The notes: a model not told the origin generated them from the sequence alone. DNA of 64,000 nucleotides from Alphaproteobacteria bacterium SO-S41 (GCA_019670725.1 AP024629.1:3906001-3970000), one strand, 5' to 3'. Numbered from the stretch's first letter, positions 1 to 7,898 are shown. Numbers and translations: made by a program.

Positions 1-435
1 CACGCGGCGGCCGTTGATCAGGACGAGCGTGCGGCCAGCGCCGAGACCGCGCAGGCCAACCGTGTTCGCGCCGGGACCGCCATTGGTGACGAAGCCGCCG
101 AACGCGTTGTTGATCTGAGCCGAACCGCCGGTAACGGCCGTGCCCTGGAGGGCTTCGGTCGTCGTGCTGTAGCCGGCGAGGGTGCTTTCCTCGCGGGTGA
201 TGACCTGAACCGGCGAGGCCGAGTTGTAGGTCGTGCGGCGGACGCGCGAACCGACGACGACGATTTCCTCGTCGCCTTCAGCGGCGGCAGCCTTGGCAGC
301 CGCTTCCGCGGCGTCTTCATCGGTGGCGGTGGCAGGCGCAGTGGTACCTTGCGCGAAAGCGGTCGCGCCCAAACCGAGCGCGAGAGCGGCCACGCCGGAC
401 AGCAGAATTGAATCGAGAATCGTCTTTGAGCGCAC
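1..435 (-). CDS. TonB-dependent receptor, N-terminal part (runs off the window)
   Basis: The frame is open from a GTG at 435 to the window edge and gives 145 residues without a stop. A signal peptide (about residues 1-29, ending AFAQ) is followed by an Ala/Glu-rich linker, the motif EEIVVVGSRVRR typical of the start of a plug domain, then VQVITREE and VGLRGLGAGRTLVLINGRRV, the usual plug core. The GTG has an AGGGGG ribosome site 7 bases upstream; no ATG fits. The product would be an outer-membrane importer energised by TonB. Substrate cannot be told from the plug alone; the linker and plug resemble the large receptor families for oligosaccharides or peptides in alphaproteobacteria. The barrel lies outside the window. 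Confidence 0.9.
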   Translation of the reverse strand, partial: MRSKTILDSILLSGVAALALGLGATAFAQGTTAPATATDEDAAEAAAKAAAAEGDEEIVVVGSRVRRTTYNSASPVQVITREESTLAGYSTTTEALQGTAVTGGSAQINNAFGGFVTNGGPGANTVGLRGLGAGRTLVLINGRRV

Positions 436-674
436 GAGAAGCCCCCTGTGTGCATGGAAGTGAGCCAGCGCAGCCCCTGCGCGACCCCTTGGGCCAACCA
501 TCATAGAACCTTCAATAAGGTCAAATCTTAAAGACATGTCTGCCGCTATCGCGATGCGGCATGTTGCTGTTGGGTCACAGCTTTTCACGCCGTCGTGAAC
601 GTTTCGGATGCGACCCGAATAGTCGTTTTAAGGGTTGGAGATATATAAGTTCGCGAAAGCGCGGCGGTCCGCAA

Positions 675-1592
675 TTACCCGTCGTCGCCCAGATAGGGCG
701 TCACAGATTTTGCAGCGAAGTGCTGGCGCAACGAGCGATTGAGTTCACCGCCGAACAGAATGAGAATCGCGGTGAAGTAGAAGAAGATCATCGCCGCGGC
801 GATGCCGCCGAGGCCGCCATAGACGACGTCGTAATTGGCGAAATTGGCAAGATAGGTGGTGAAACCAGCCGCCAGAGCGAGCCAGAGCAGGGTCGAAACC
901 AGCACGCCGGGGATAACGTCGTAGAGACGCCTGTGGCCGCCGGGTAACCAGAGATGAGCGAGACAGAGTCCCGCAAACAACACTGCGCCTGCCGCCAGGT
1001 AATGCGTGATGATGTTGTTGGCGAAGAGGCCGGCCGCATCGCGCGCATAGTCCGGCAGGTTGGTCATGATGACCGTAGAGACGATGGTGAGATAGCCGAC
1101 CAGCACCGCCAAGGCGACGACGCTGGCGATAACGAACAGGCTCTCGAGCCGGCGGCGGACGATGTTGCGCTCTTCCTCTGCGTCATAGGCGCGGTTGAGA
1201 CCGGTGCGCAGCGATTCGACGCCGTTGGAGGCCGACCACAGCGCGACGACCGCGCCGATGGTCAGCAATTGCGGGCTGCGGATCGAGAGCGCCTCGGTGA
1301 ACGGGCGGGAGATCGCCCCGGCGATCTGCTGCGGCAGCGCGCCGAAGAGCAAGGTTACGGCCTCGCGCGCCTCGCCTTCGGCATCGAAGAAGGCGGCGAA
1401 GGCGATGAGGAAGATGAGAAACGGGAACAGAGCAAGCAGAGTCGAGAAGGCCATGAAGCCCGCGATCTCGAAGCCATCATGCAGGACGAGACGTTCGAGC
1501 GCATTCCAGACCGGCGCGAAGACGCCCCAGAAGCGGTGCCAGAGGTTACGAAGGCTGGCGGGAATCAAATAGCTGGGCGTGCGAAGGCGCAT
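675..1592 (-). CDS. YihY/virulence factor BrkB family inner-membrane protein
   Basis: A 305-residue polytopic membrane protein. Hydrophobic segments include the stretches around ALFPFLIFLIAFAAFF, LFVIASVVALAVLVGYL, AAGAVLFAGLCLAHLWL and AAMIFFYFTAILILFGGELN, the last being the characteristic YihY C-terminal motif (Y-F-T-A..L-FGAELN). The family has no settled biochemical function; it was once misassigned as RNase BN. I start it at the ATG at 1592, which has AGGGA just upstream, overlapping the stop of modB at 1598. Longer in-frame starts would run into modB. It follows the molybdate genes on the same strand with a 5-base gap, so it may be cotranscribed, but nothing links it to molybdate uptake. 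Confidence 0.88.
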   Translation of the reverse strand: MRLRTPSYLIPASLRNLWHRFWGVFAPVWNALERLVLHDGFEIAGFMAFSTLLALFPFLIFLIAFAAFFDAEGEAREAVTLLFGALPQQIAGAISRPFTEALSIRSPQLLTIGAVVALWSASNGVESLRTGLNRAYDAEEERNIVRRRLESLFVIASVVALAVLVGYLTIVSTVIMTNLPDYARDAAGLFANNIITHYLAAGAVLFAGLCLAHLWLPGGHRRLYDVIPGVLVSTLLWLALAAGFTTYLANFANYDVVYGGLGGIAAAMIFFYFTAILILFGGELNRSLRQHFAAKSVTPYLGDDG

Positions 1593-1597
1593 TGTCC

Positions 1598-2311
1598 CTA
1601 GTCTAGCCGACCACGGCGCGGCTTCGGAAGGCGGCGGACGAACCATTCGGACACAATCAGCGCCAGAACCGATAAAGCGACCGCCATCAAGGTGAGGCGG
1701 AGCGCCGGCTCTTCCCCGCCGGGCGTCTGGATCGCGGAATAGATCGCGGACGGAATGGTCTGGGTCTCGCCGGGAATATTGGAGACGAAAGTGATGGTGG
1801 CGCCGAACTCACCGAGGCTCTTGGCGAAGGCGAGCACGGCGCCGGCGATGACGCCGGGCATGGCGAGCGGCAAGGTGACGGACATGAAGGTGCGCAGCCG
1901 TCCGGCGCCGAGGCTGCGCGCGGCGCGCTCCATGGCGGGGTCGACGGTCTCGATCGCCACCCGGACCGCGCGGACGGCGAGCGGGAAGGCCATGACCGCC
2001 GAGGCGATGACGGCGCCGGTCCATTTGAAGGCGAAGACGATGCCGAACCAATCTTCAAGCCAGCCGCCGACCGGACCGCGGCGGCCGAGCAGGATGAGGA
2101 GCAGGTAGCCGGTGACCACCGGCGGCATGACGAGCGGCAGGTGGACCAGCGCATCGACCAGGATCTTGCCGGGAAAGTCGGCCCGGGCGAGCAGCCAGGC
2201 AACGGCGATGGCAGGCGGGATGACCGTAAAAGTGCACCAAAAGGCGACGATCAGGCTGAGCCTGATCGCCTCCCATTCAGCGGCGCTGAAGACATCCAGC
2301 GCCTCGATCAA
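1598..2311 (-). CDS. modB: Molybdate ABC transporter permease ModB
   Basis: A 237-residue inner-membrane permease of the CysTW/ModB type. It has five or so hydrophobic segments and the cytoplasmic EAA loop around ARSLGAGRLRTFMSVTLP...GVIAGAVLAFAKSLGEFGA, where the GEFGATI motif is typical of ModB. It should form the channel through which ModA-delivered molybdate enters the cell. The start is a TTG that overlaps the stop of the aldehyde dehydrogenase by four bases, which implies translational coupling. The ATPase gene modC, normally directly downstream, is absent; a YihY gene follows instead. The ATPase must be encoded elsewhere or be shared with another transporter. Confidence 0.93.
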   Translation of the reverse strand: MIEALDVFSAAEWEAIRLSLIVAFWCTFTVIPPAIAVAWLLARADFPGKILVDALVHLPLVMPPVVTGYLLLILLGRRGPVGGWLEDWFGIVFAFKWTGAVIASAVMAFPLAVRAVRVAIETVDPAMERAARSLGAGRLRTFMSVTLPLAMPGVIAGAVLAFAKSLGEFGATITFVSNIPGETQTIPSAIYSAIQTPGGEEPALRLTLMAVALSVLALIVSEWFVRRLPKPRRGRLD

Positions 2312-3741
2312 GCGCTGGCCAGCGCCTTCTTCACGGTGATGGTCTGGGTGTTGGTGTATTCGAGCAGGCCCTCAAGCCCGTTCTCGACGCCGACGCCCGA
2401 CTGCTTGTGGCCGGCAAATCCTGCGAGCGGCGAGAGGTGCTGGGTCTCGTTGATCCACACCGTGCCGGCCTGGAGCTGTTCGCCGATGCGGAGCGCCGCG
2501 TCGGTATCGGCCGACCAGACCGAGGCGCCGAGGCCGTATTCGCTGGCATTGGCGCGGGCGATGGCGTCATCGACATTATCGAACTTGAGGAGCGGCAGGA
2601 CGGGACCGAACTGCTCTTCCTGGACGATGCGCGAGTCCTCGGGCGGGTTGTCGAGGATGGTGACGGGCACGAAATAGCCCTTCTCGGCATCGGGGACGCC
2701 GCCCATCAGGAACTTGTAGCCCTTGTCCTTGGCGTCCTGGATGAGGCTGACGACGCGGCCGAACTGGAGCTTGTTCTGGATCGGGCCGAGCTGGGTCCCC
2801 TGCTCCGCCCCGTCGCCGACCTTCACGGTCTTGGCGTAGTCGAGCAGCGCCGCCTTCAGCGGCTCGTAGACGTCGGCATGGACATACATGCGCTTGGTCG
2901 CGATGCAGATCTGGCCGCTGTTCCCGAAGGCCGCCCAGAAGAGCTGCTGCGCGGTCTTTTCCACGTCGATGTCGGGCAGGACGATGGCGGCGTCGTTGCC
3001 GCCGAGTTCCAGCGTCACGCGCTTGAGGGACGCCGCGGCGCTTTCCATGACCTTGCGGCCGGTCTGGCTGGAGCCGGTGAAGCTGACCTTGTCGATGCCG
3101 GGATGCGAGGTCATCCAGGGGCCGAGGCTGTCGCCGCCGGAGATGACGTTGAGGACGCCGGGCGGCAGGACATCGCGCAGCAGTTCGCCGAGCTTCAACG
3201 TCGTCAGCGGCGTGAAGGGCGAGGGCTTCAGAACGACCGTGTTGCCGGCGAGCAGCGCGGGTCCGAGCTTGAAGCAGGCGAGCAGGATCGGGAAGTTCCA
3301 GGGCGCGATGGCGCCGACGACGCCGATCGGGACATGGCGCGTTTCACTGCGGCGGGTTTCGCTGTCCTCGTTGACGGTGACGGGGAGTTCCAGCGTTGCG
3401 GTCGACTGGCACCAATAGGCGCCGCCCATGACGTCGGCAGCCGCGGCGTCGAGGGTCTTACCCTGTTCGGCGGTGAGCAGGCGCTTCAGCGGCTCGGCAT
3501 TGGCGGCGAGCACGCCGGCGATGGCGGTGACGAGCTTCTGGCGCGTCGCGAAAGGCGTCGCGCGCCAGGCGGGGAAGGCGGCGCGCGCGGCGGCGACCGC
3601 GGCGTCGAGCTGTTCGCGCGAGGCGTCGGGCGCGCGGCCGATGACGGTCTCGTTCGCGGGGTTGAGGACATCGAAGGCGGAGGCGCCGGCGACGGCCTTG
3701 CCGCCGATCGTCATCGTGAAGTCGTCGTCGAAGCTGGTCAT
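2308..3741 (-). CDS. NAD(P)-dependent aldehyde dehydrogenase
   Basis: A 477-residue member of the aldehyde dehydrogenase superfamily, which oxidises an aldehyde to the acid with NAD(P). Visible landmarks are the cofactor-binding PWNFPILLACFKLGPAL segment (about residue 147), FTGSSQTG, the general-base Glu in LELGGND (about 246) and the catalytic Cys in GNSGQICIATKR (about 279). C-terminal EEQFGPVLP and GHKQSGVG are present. The ATG at 3741 is preferred over a GTG three codons upstream because GGTGGAAACG precedes it. It sits between modA and modB, an odd place for the gene. The substrate is not evident; it is not itself a molybdoenzyme, so the insertion does not explain the neighbours. Confidence 0.92.
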   Translation of the reverse strand: MTSFDDDFTMTIGGKAVAGASAFDVLNPANETVIGRAPDASREQLDAAVAAARAAFPAWRATPFATRQKLVTAIAGVLAANAEPLKRLLTAEQGKTLDAAAADVMGGAYWCQSTATLELPVTVNEDSETRRSETRHVPIGVVGAIAPWNFPILLACFKLGPALLAGNTVVLKPSPFTPLTTLKLGELLRDVLPPGVLNVISGGDSLGPWMTSHPGIDKVSFTGSSQTGRKVMESAAASLKRVTLELGGNDAAIVLPDIDVEKTAQQLFWAAFGNSGQICIATKRMYVHADVYEPLKAALLDYAKTVKVGDGAEQGTQLGPIQNKLQFGRVVSLIQDAKDKGYKFLMGGVPDAEKGYFVPVTILDNPPEDSRIVQEEQFGPVLPLLKFDNVDDAIARANASEYGLGASVWSADTDAALRIGEQLQAGTVWINETQHLSPLAGFAGHKQSGVGVENGLEGLLEYTNTQTITVKKALASA

Positions 3742-3783
3742 CGTTTCCACCCTTGTTGGTTTTTCTGAACTCGATTGTGCGCG

Positions 3784-4548
3784 TTAGCTGGCCGGCTTGC
3801 CGAAGCCCGCCTTGGCGAAGATGGCGGTAGCCGCTTCGCCCTGCAGGAAGGCGAGGAATTGTTTTGCTTCCGCGCCGCCCGTCGCGGTGAGCGCCGCGGG
3901 GTAGAGAATGGCGGGATGGCTGTCGGCCGGGAAGACGCCGAGGGTCTTCACCTTGGGCTCGGCCTTGGCGTCGGTGACATAGACGATACCGACCGGCGCT
4001 TCGCCGGTGGCGACCAGCGCGAGGGCGGCGCGGACATTCTCGGTGCGCGCGACCTTCGCCCCGACCTGGTCCCAGACGCCGAGCGCGGTGAGCGCCGCCT
4101 TGCCGTATTTGCCGGCGGGGACGGCGTCGGGGTCGGCCATGGCGAGCTTGCCGTCGCCGAGCGCCGCGGCGAGGGCGAAGCCCTTGGCGGGAACGAGCGC
4201 CAGCGTGCTGTCGCCCGGCGCGATGAGGGCGAGTTCGTTCGCGAGCAGGTCGATGCGGCTGTCGGCCTGGATAAGGTTCTTCGAGGCGAGATCGTTCATC
4301 CAGTCCTCGTCGGCCGAGATGAAGACCTCGGCGGGCGCGCCTTCCCCGATCTGCTTGGCGAGGGCATTTGAGCCCGCATAGGAGATCGTCACCTCGATGC
4401 CGGTTGCGGCCTTGAAGGCGGCGGCGGTTTCGTCGAGCGCGCCCTTGAGGCTGGCGGCGGCAAAGATGACGGGCTTGGCGGGCTCGGCCGCGCGAGCAGG
4501 CGCCGCCGTGAGAAAGATCGTCGCAAGAAGGGCGGTGAGGAACTTCAT
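3784..4548 (-). CDS. modA: Molybdate-binding periplasmic protein ModA
   Basis: A 254-residue solute-binding protein with a signal peptide (MKFLTALLATIFLTAAPARAA). Family motifs are FAAASLKGALDE near the mature N-terminus, ISYAGSNALAKQI, GAPAEVFISADEDWM and the C-terminal VGIVYVTDA, all typical of ModA/WtpA-type oxyanion binders. It should capture molybdate or tungstate in the periplasm and pass it to ModB. The ATG at 4548 has AGGAAA upstream and starts exactly at the signal peptide; a longer form beginning nine codons earlier would spoil it. It is first in the operon modA, aldehyde dehydrogenase, modB, and a palindrome resembling a ModE box lies just upstream. Confidence 0.95.
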   Translation of the reverse strand: MKFLTALLATIFLTAAPARAAEPAKPVIFAAASLKGALDETAAAFKAATGIEVTISYAGSNALAKQIGEGAPAEVFISADEDWMNDLASKNLIQADSRIDLLANELALIAPGDSTLALVPAKGFALAAALGDGKLAMADPDAVPAGKYGKAALTALGVWDQVGAKVARTENVRAALALVATGEAPVGIVYVTDAKAEPKVKTLGVFPADSHPAILYPAALTATGGAEAKQFLAFLQGEAATAIFAKAGFGKPAS

Positions 4549-4570
4549 CGGCGCGTTTCCTACAGCTTGT

Positions 4571-4597
4571 CGCACTATCTTTGCGTAGATAGCGTCG
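4571..4597. promoter_or_regulatory. Palindrome resembling a ModE (molybdate repressor) box
   Basis: CTATCT-TTGCGT-AGATAG (4575-4592) is a perfect 6-bp inverted repeat with a 6-base spacer; the flanks extend it to CGCACTATCT and AGATAGCGTCG. The known E. coli ModE site has arms of the type CGCTATAT separated by six or seven bases, and the right arm here read in reverse is CGCTATCT. It lies 23 bases upstream of the modA start, where a repressor would block the promoter. No modE gene is in the window, so the assignment rests on resemblance and position. Confidence 0.5.
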
Positions 4598-4657
4598 ATT
4601 TATGACATCGGCATTCCCCAGAGTCGATCAGGGCGGAAGCGCCGCAGGAGACGCACC

Positions 4658-5176
4658 ATGAAACGCCTCATCATGACGATCGCCGGGCTCGCGCTGGCGT
4701 CGGCCGCCGCCGCTGCGGAACCCCCGGCCAAGCCGCCGTGCGAGAATTTCGACTGGCCGATGGCGCGCGAGGTCGCGGCGTTTGCAGCGGCGCCGGCCGA
4801 AGCGGCGGCGAGCGGCACGGGCTTGAAGGCCTGGCCGGACGGCGTGACGCGGCTGGCGCTGGGGCCGTTCGAGACGGCGGCGCTTCCGGTGATGCCCGAT
4901 CGCGCGCCGAAGGAGACGGACGGCGCGAAGGGTGCCTGGATCACCCTGCCCGCACCGGCAGCCGGCGGCACCTATCAGGTGACGATCGACAGCAAATTGT
5001 GGGTCGATGTCATCCAGGACGGCAGAACGGTCGCGTCCGGGGCGCACAGTTCCGATGCGTCATGCCCGGCCTTCCACAAATCCGTGCGCTTCGAGCTGGG
5101 TATCGCGCCCGTCACCTTGCAATTCTCCGGTGCGGGCGACGAGAGCGTCACCTTCACCATCCTGCCGGCGTCGTAG
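4658..5176 (+). CDS. Secreted hypothetical protein
   Basis: A 172-residue protein with a clear Sec signal peptide (MKRLIMTIAGLALASAAAAAE). The mature part begins PPAKPPCENFDWPMAREVAAF, carries two further cysteines at most, and ends in a predicted beta-rich region (YQVTIDSKLWVDVIQDG, VRFELGIAPVTLQFSG, SVTFTILPAS). The AGGAG eight bases before the ATG supports the start. It is transcribed divergently from modA. I do not recognise an enzymatic motif. Similar short periplasmic proteins with a CxxFxWP motif are sometimes named homogentisate 1,2-dioxygenase by automatic annotation, but no such fold is visible here. Confidence 0.8.
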   Translation: MKRLIMTIAGLALASAAAAAEPPAKPPCENFDWPMAREVAAFAAAPAEAAASGTGLKAWPDGVTRLALGPFETAALPVMPDRAPKETDGAKGAWITLPAPAAGGTYQVTIDSKLWVDVIQDGRTVASGAHSSDASCPAFHKSVRFELGIAPVTLQFSGAGDESVTFTILPAS

Positions 5177-5267
5177 CGCCGCGGCTCGACGGGCCGGCTG
5201 ACAAACAAGCCTTTCGGATGGACGTGATCCCTCTAGACTGATGCGACATAAGCATTCGAGGAACGCC

Positions 5268-6209
5268 ATGGCGAACAAGATCGGCTTCATGCATCCGGCT
5301 TTCGCCGCGCTGATGAAGGGCGCGGCGGGGTCGTTCGAGGCGGTGAGCCGAGGCGACTATGAAAGCGATGCGGCGATGGCTGCGGCGCATCCCGATCTGA
5401 GGGCGCTGGTCGTCATGGGCGGCGGTAAGATGGGCGCGGCGGAGATCGACACGTTTCCCTATCTCGGCCTGATCGCCTGTTTCGGGGTCGGCTATGACGG
5501 GCTCGATGTCGCGCACGCCAACGCGAAGGGCATCACCTGCACCAACTGCCCCAACACCAATAACGAGGACGTCGCCGATCACGCGGTCGGCATCTTCATC
5601 GCGTTGCTGCGCGATATCGTGCGCGGTCATGCCCGCGTGGTCGGACCAGACTGGAGCCAGGGCGAGCGTGGGCGGCTGGGACCATCGCTCTGGCAGCTCA
5701 AGGCCGGGATCGTCGGCATGGGGGCGATTGGCCAATCCATCGCCAAGCGCCTGCCGGCGTTCGGCATCCCGGTCTCGTGGTGGGGGCCGAATGCGAAGCC
5801 TGACCTGCCCTATCCGCGCGCGACAAGCGTGCTGCAGCTCGCCAAGGATAATGACGTGCTGTTCATGGCTGGGCGCGCCGATGAGAACAGCCGCGGCATC
5901 ATCTCGACCGAGGTGATCGAGGCGGTGGGGCCGCGCGGCTATATCGTCAATATCTCACGCGGCTTCACCGTGGACGAGGACGCGCTGATCGCCGCGCTGA
6001 AGGCGGGCAGACTGGCCGGCGCGGCGCTGGATGTGTTTTGGGAAGAGCCGACACCTGCGGCGCGCTGGGCCGATGTGCCCAATGTCGTGCTGACGCCGCA
6101 TGTCGGCGGCGGCGGGCGCGGAGCGATCGAAAAACAGGCGAAGCTGGTGATGGAGAATCTGAGCCTCTTCTTCGCAGGCCAGCCGCTGAAAACACCTATT
6201 GCGGCATGA
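5268..6209 (+). CDS. D-isomer-specific 2-hydroxyacid dehydrogenase
   Basis: A 313-residue NAD(P)-dependent dehydrogenase that should interconvert a 2-oxoacid and a D-2-hydroxyacid, most like glyoxylate/hydroxypyruvate reductases. The Rossmann motif is GIVGMGAIGQSIA (about 148-159). The catalytic Arg-Glu-His set is present: R231 in NISRG, E260 in ALDVFWEEP and H278 in LTPHVGG. The ATG at 5268 has GAGGAA seven bases upstream, while an ATG nine codons earlier has no ribosome site. It stands between two unrelated genes on the same strand and the physiological substrate is unknown. Confidence 0.92.
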   Translation: MANKIGFMHPAFAALMKGAAGSFEAVSRGDYESDAAMAAAHPDLRALVVMGGGKMGAAEIDTFPYLGLIACFGVGYDGLDVAHANAKGITCTNCPNTNNEDVADHAVGIFIALLRDIVRGHARVVGPDWSQGERGRLGPSLWQLKAGIVGMGAIGQSIAKRLPAFGIPVSWWGPNAKPDLPYPRATSVLQLAKDNDVLFMAGRADENSRGIISTEVIEAVGPRGYIVNISRGFTVDEDALIAALKAGRLAGAALDVFWEEPTPAARWADVPNVVLTPHVGGGGRGAIEKQAKLVMENLSLFFAGQPLKTPIAA

Positions 6210-6219
6210 GCCGCCTTGT

Positions 6220-6239
6220 ATAGTGCGGCTGCACACTAT
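6220..6239. promoter_or_regulatory. Inverted repeat upstream of the thioesterase gene
   Basis: ATAGTG-N8-CACTAT is a perfect 6-bp inverted repeat 18 bases before the thioesterase ATG. The left arm overlaps TATAGT, which could be a -10 element. It could be an operator or a small hairpin; no regulator is adjacent. Confidence 0.3.
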
Positions 6240-6257
6240 TGGGCTTCCGGAGATTGA

Positions 6258-7070
6258 ATGACGTATGAACTCGACGCCTCGCTGGCGCTGAGCGATCTTG
6301 GCGAAGGTAAGTGGCAGGGCCATACCAGCACGGGTTACGCGAACCGCGTCGGGCCCTATGGCGGCTGGATCGCGGCGCTGCTGATGAAGGCGATTCTGGA
6401 GCAGAGGCCCGAGGGCGAGCCGTTGAGCCTCACCGTGACGTTCCTCGGCGGGTGCCAGGACGGGGCGCTGACAGGATCGACGCGCCTGCTGCGCCGCAGC
6501 CGGACCAACGAGCATTGGACGGCGGAGTTTTCGGATGTCTCGGGCGCGGGCGTCGCCCATGCGGTCGCGACCTTCGGCGTGCGCCGGCCAACCGTGCCGA
6601 TCGGCACCATCGCGCCGCCCGCTCCCGCTCCAGCAGCGCTCGACATCCCGCCGCGGCCGAGCTTCGGCAGCAATGGGCCGGGCTTCTTCAACCGCTATGA
6701 CGTCCGGCAGTTCGTGGGCCGGCCGTTCAAGCAGAACGAGTCGACCGACAGCCGCGCCTGGGTGAAGGACATGGACGCGCGGCCGCTCGACTGGATCTCG
6801 CTCGCCGCCCATGCTGACGCGCCGCTGCCGCGCATTTTCCTGATCACCGACAAGCCCTCGGCGATCGCGACCATGTCGATGTCGGTCTATTTCCACGCGA
6901 CGCCAGACGCCTTCGCGGAGGCCGGCGGGGATTTCATCCTAGTCGATGCGGAATGTCGCGCCGGGCATGACGGGTTCCACGACCAGAGCGCGCGGCTGTG
7001 GACGGCATCGGGCAGGCTGCTGGCGACCACCGAACAGCTCGTCTGGTACAACGCGAAGCGCGACGCTTGA
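6258..7070 (+). CDS. Acyl-CoA thioesterase family protein (double hotdog)
   Basis: A 270-residue protein with the features of the TesB-like/4HBT_3 thioesterases: an N-terminal half beginning GYANRVGPYGGWIAALLMKAI, where the GPYGG hairpin precedes the long hotdog helix, followed by PLSLTVTFLGG, and a second half with DWISLAAHADAPLP...TMSMSVYFHA and LVDAECRAGHDGFHDQSARLWTASGRLLATTEQ. The last stretch is the strand set typical of the C-terminal hotdog. It should hydrolyse an acyl-CoA in the cytoplasm. CCGGAG precedes the ATG. No neighbour points to a specific acyl chain. Confidence 0.85.
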   Translation: MTYELDASLALSDLGEGKWQGHTSTGYANRVGPYGGWIAALLMKAILEQRPEGEPLSLTVTFLGGCQDGALTGSTRLLRRSRTNEHWTAEFSDVSGAGVAHAVATFGVRRPTVPIGTIAPPAPAPAALDIPPRPSFGSNGPGFFNRYDVRQFVGRPFKQNESTDSRAWVKDMDARPLDWISLAAHADAPLPRIFLITDKPSAIATMSMSVYFHATPDAFAEAGGDFILVDAECRAGHDGFHDQSARLWTASGRLLATTEQLVWYNAKRDA

Positions 7071-7095
7071 TTATTGTATTACGATAATTTATACG
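7067..7095 (+). promoter_or_regulatory. Candidate promoter with a palindromic operator in its spacer
   Basis: TTGATT (7067-7072) and TATACG (7090-7095) are 17 bases apart and could be the -35 and -10 of the DUF2975/Xre operon. The spacer contains TTATTGTATTACGATAA (7071-7087), an imperfect 17-bp palindrome with arms TTATtGTA and TACgATAA. A repressor bound there would block RNA polymerase. The small Xre protein of the same operon is the natural candidate for binding it. Confidence 0.5.
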
Positions 7096-7128
7096 CCCCT
7101 TAAGATGATTTCTTTTGAGGGGACTGTC

Positions 7129-7671
7129 ATGAACGATATGTGGACCGCAACCGCCCAGCGGGCGGCGGCAGAGGCAAAGTGGCTGCGGCCCGTGATCATC
7201 GCGCTGTTCGTCATCGGGCTCATCATGATCCTCGAGAACGTAGTGGTGAAAGGCGATGTCTGCAGCAGCGAGATTCTGGCGGGCGGCAAACGCTTCTCGA
7301 TCGACTGCGCCTGGCGCGAACTGGGCGGGAAGCTGGTCTATGCCGGGCCGGCCATCGCCCTGCTCTGGGCGCTGTGGGAAACGCAGGTCTATCTGAAGCG
7401 GCTTGAGGCTGGCGAGGTCTGGGCGCCGGCGACGATGAAGCTGTTTGAGAAGATCGGCGAGGCGCTGATCATCGCGGCGGTGTGGGCGGCGGTCGTCACG
7501 CCGACCCTGGCGCTGTGGATCGCGCATGACGGCGGCATGCAGTTCGATCTGGAGCCGCAGACGGTGACGCTGGCGGGGCTGGGCATCGCGCTGACCGCCA
7601 TCGCGCGGGTGCTGGGCGAGGTGCTTGCTGCCGCGGCCGTGGTGAAGGCCGACAGCGACGCGATCCTCTGA
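7129..7671 (+). CDS. DUF2975 family membrane protein
   Basis: A 180-residue membrane protein with about four hydrophobic segments: VIIALFVIGLIMILENVVV, LVYAGPAIALLWALWETQVYL, EALIIAAVWAAVVTPTLALWI and TLAGLGIALTAIARVLGEVL. The last segment with L-GEVL-A is typical of DUF2975 proteins. GAGGGGA lies six bases before the ATG. The next gene, three bases downstream, encodes a short Xre-type regulator; this gene pair recurs in many bacteria (compare the YozF/YozG type pairs), but the function of the membrane partner is not known. Confidence 0.85.
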   Translation: MNDMWTATAQRAAAEAKWLRPVIIALFVIGLIMILENVVVKGDVCSSEILAGGKRFSIDCAWRELGGKLVYAGPAIALLWALWETQVYLKRLEAGEVWAPATMKLFEKIGEALIIAAVWAAVVTPTLALWIAHDGGMQFDLEPQTVTLAGLGIALTAIARVLGEVLAAAAVVKADSDAIL

Positions 7672-7673
7672 CG

Positions 7674-7898
7674 ATGGCGATCATTGTGAGGCTGGACGTG
7701 ATGCTGGCGCTGCGCAAAAGGCGGGCGAAGGACATCGCCGCCGAGATCGGCATGACCGAGGCGAACCTGTCGCTGCTGCGCACCGGCAAGGTGAAGGGCA
7801 TACGCTTCGAGACGTTGGAGGCAATCTGCAAAGCACTGGCGTGCCAACCCGGCGATCTGCTGGAATACGGTGCGGATGGAGCGGATGGAGATGCGTGA
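7674..7898 (+). CDS. Short Xre-family helix-turn-helix regulator (YozG-like)
   Basis: A 74-residue protein that is essentially one helix-turn-helix domain: IVRLDVMLALRKRRAKDIAAEIGMTEANLSLLRTGKVKGIRFETLEAICKALACQPGDLLEY is spread over residues 4-66, with the recognition helix around TEANLSLLRTGK and the typical Cro/Xre ending LxxIxKxLxCxPGDLL. It starts three bases after the DUF2975 stop and its own stop overlaps the next ATG. It probably controls its own operon through the palindrome at 7071-7087. Confidence 0.88.
   Translation: MAIIVRLDVMLALRKRRAKDIAAEIGMTEANLSLLRTGKVKGIRFETLEAICKALACQPGDLLEYGADGADGDA

Noticed and set aside
18-497. Open frame beginning with ATG near 497 on the minus strand
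   Set aside because: It is out of frame with the TonB plug domain, is Arg/Ser/Pro-rich, and has no family features; the GTG-started receptor explains the region.
584-599. Hairpin TTCACG-CCGT-CGTGAA between the receptor and YihY genes as a terminator
   Set aside because: Only a 6-bp stem, 75 bases beyond the YihY stop, and no U-run on the relevant strand.
2407-3768. Long open frame (453 residues) on the plus strand opposite the aldehyde dehydrogenase
   Set aside because: Rich in Gly/Asp/Arg/Glu with no domain; it mirrors codon bias of the real gene on the other strand, as do many long antisense frames here.
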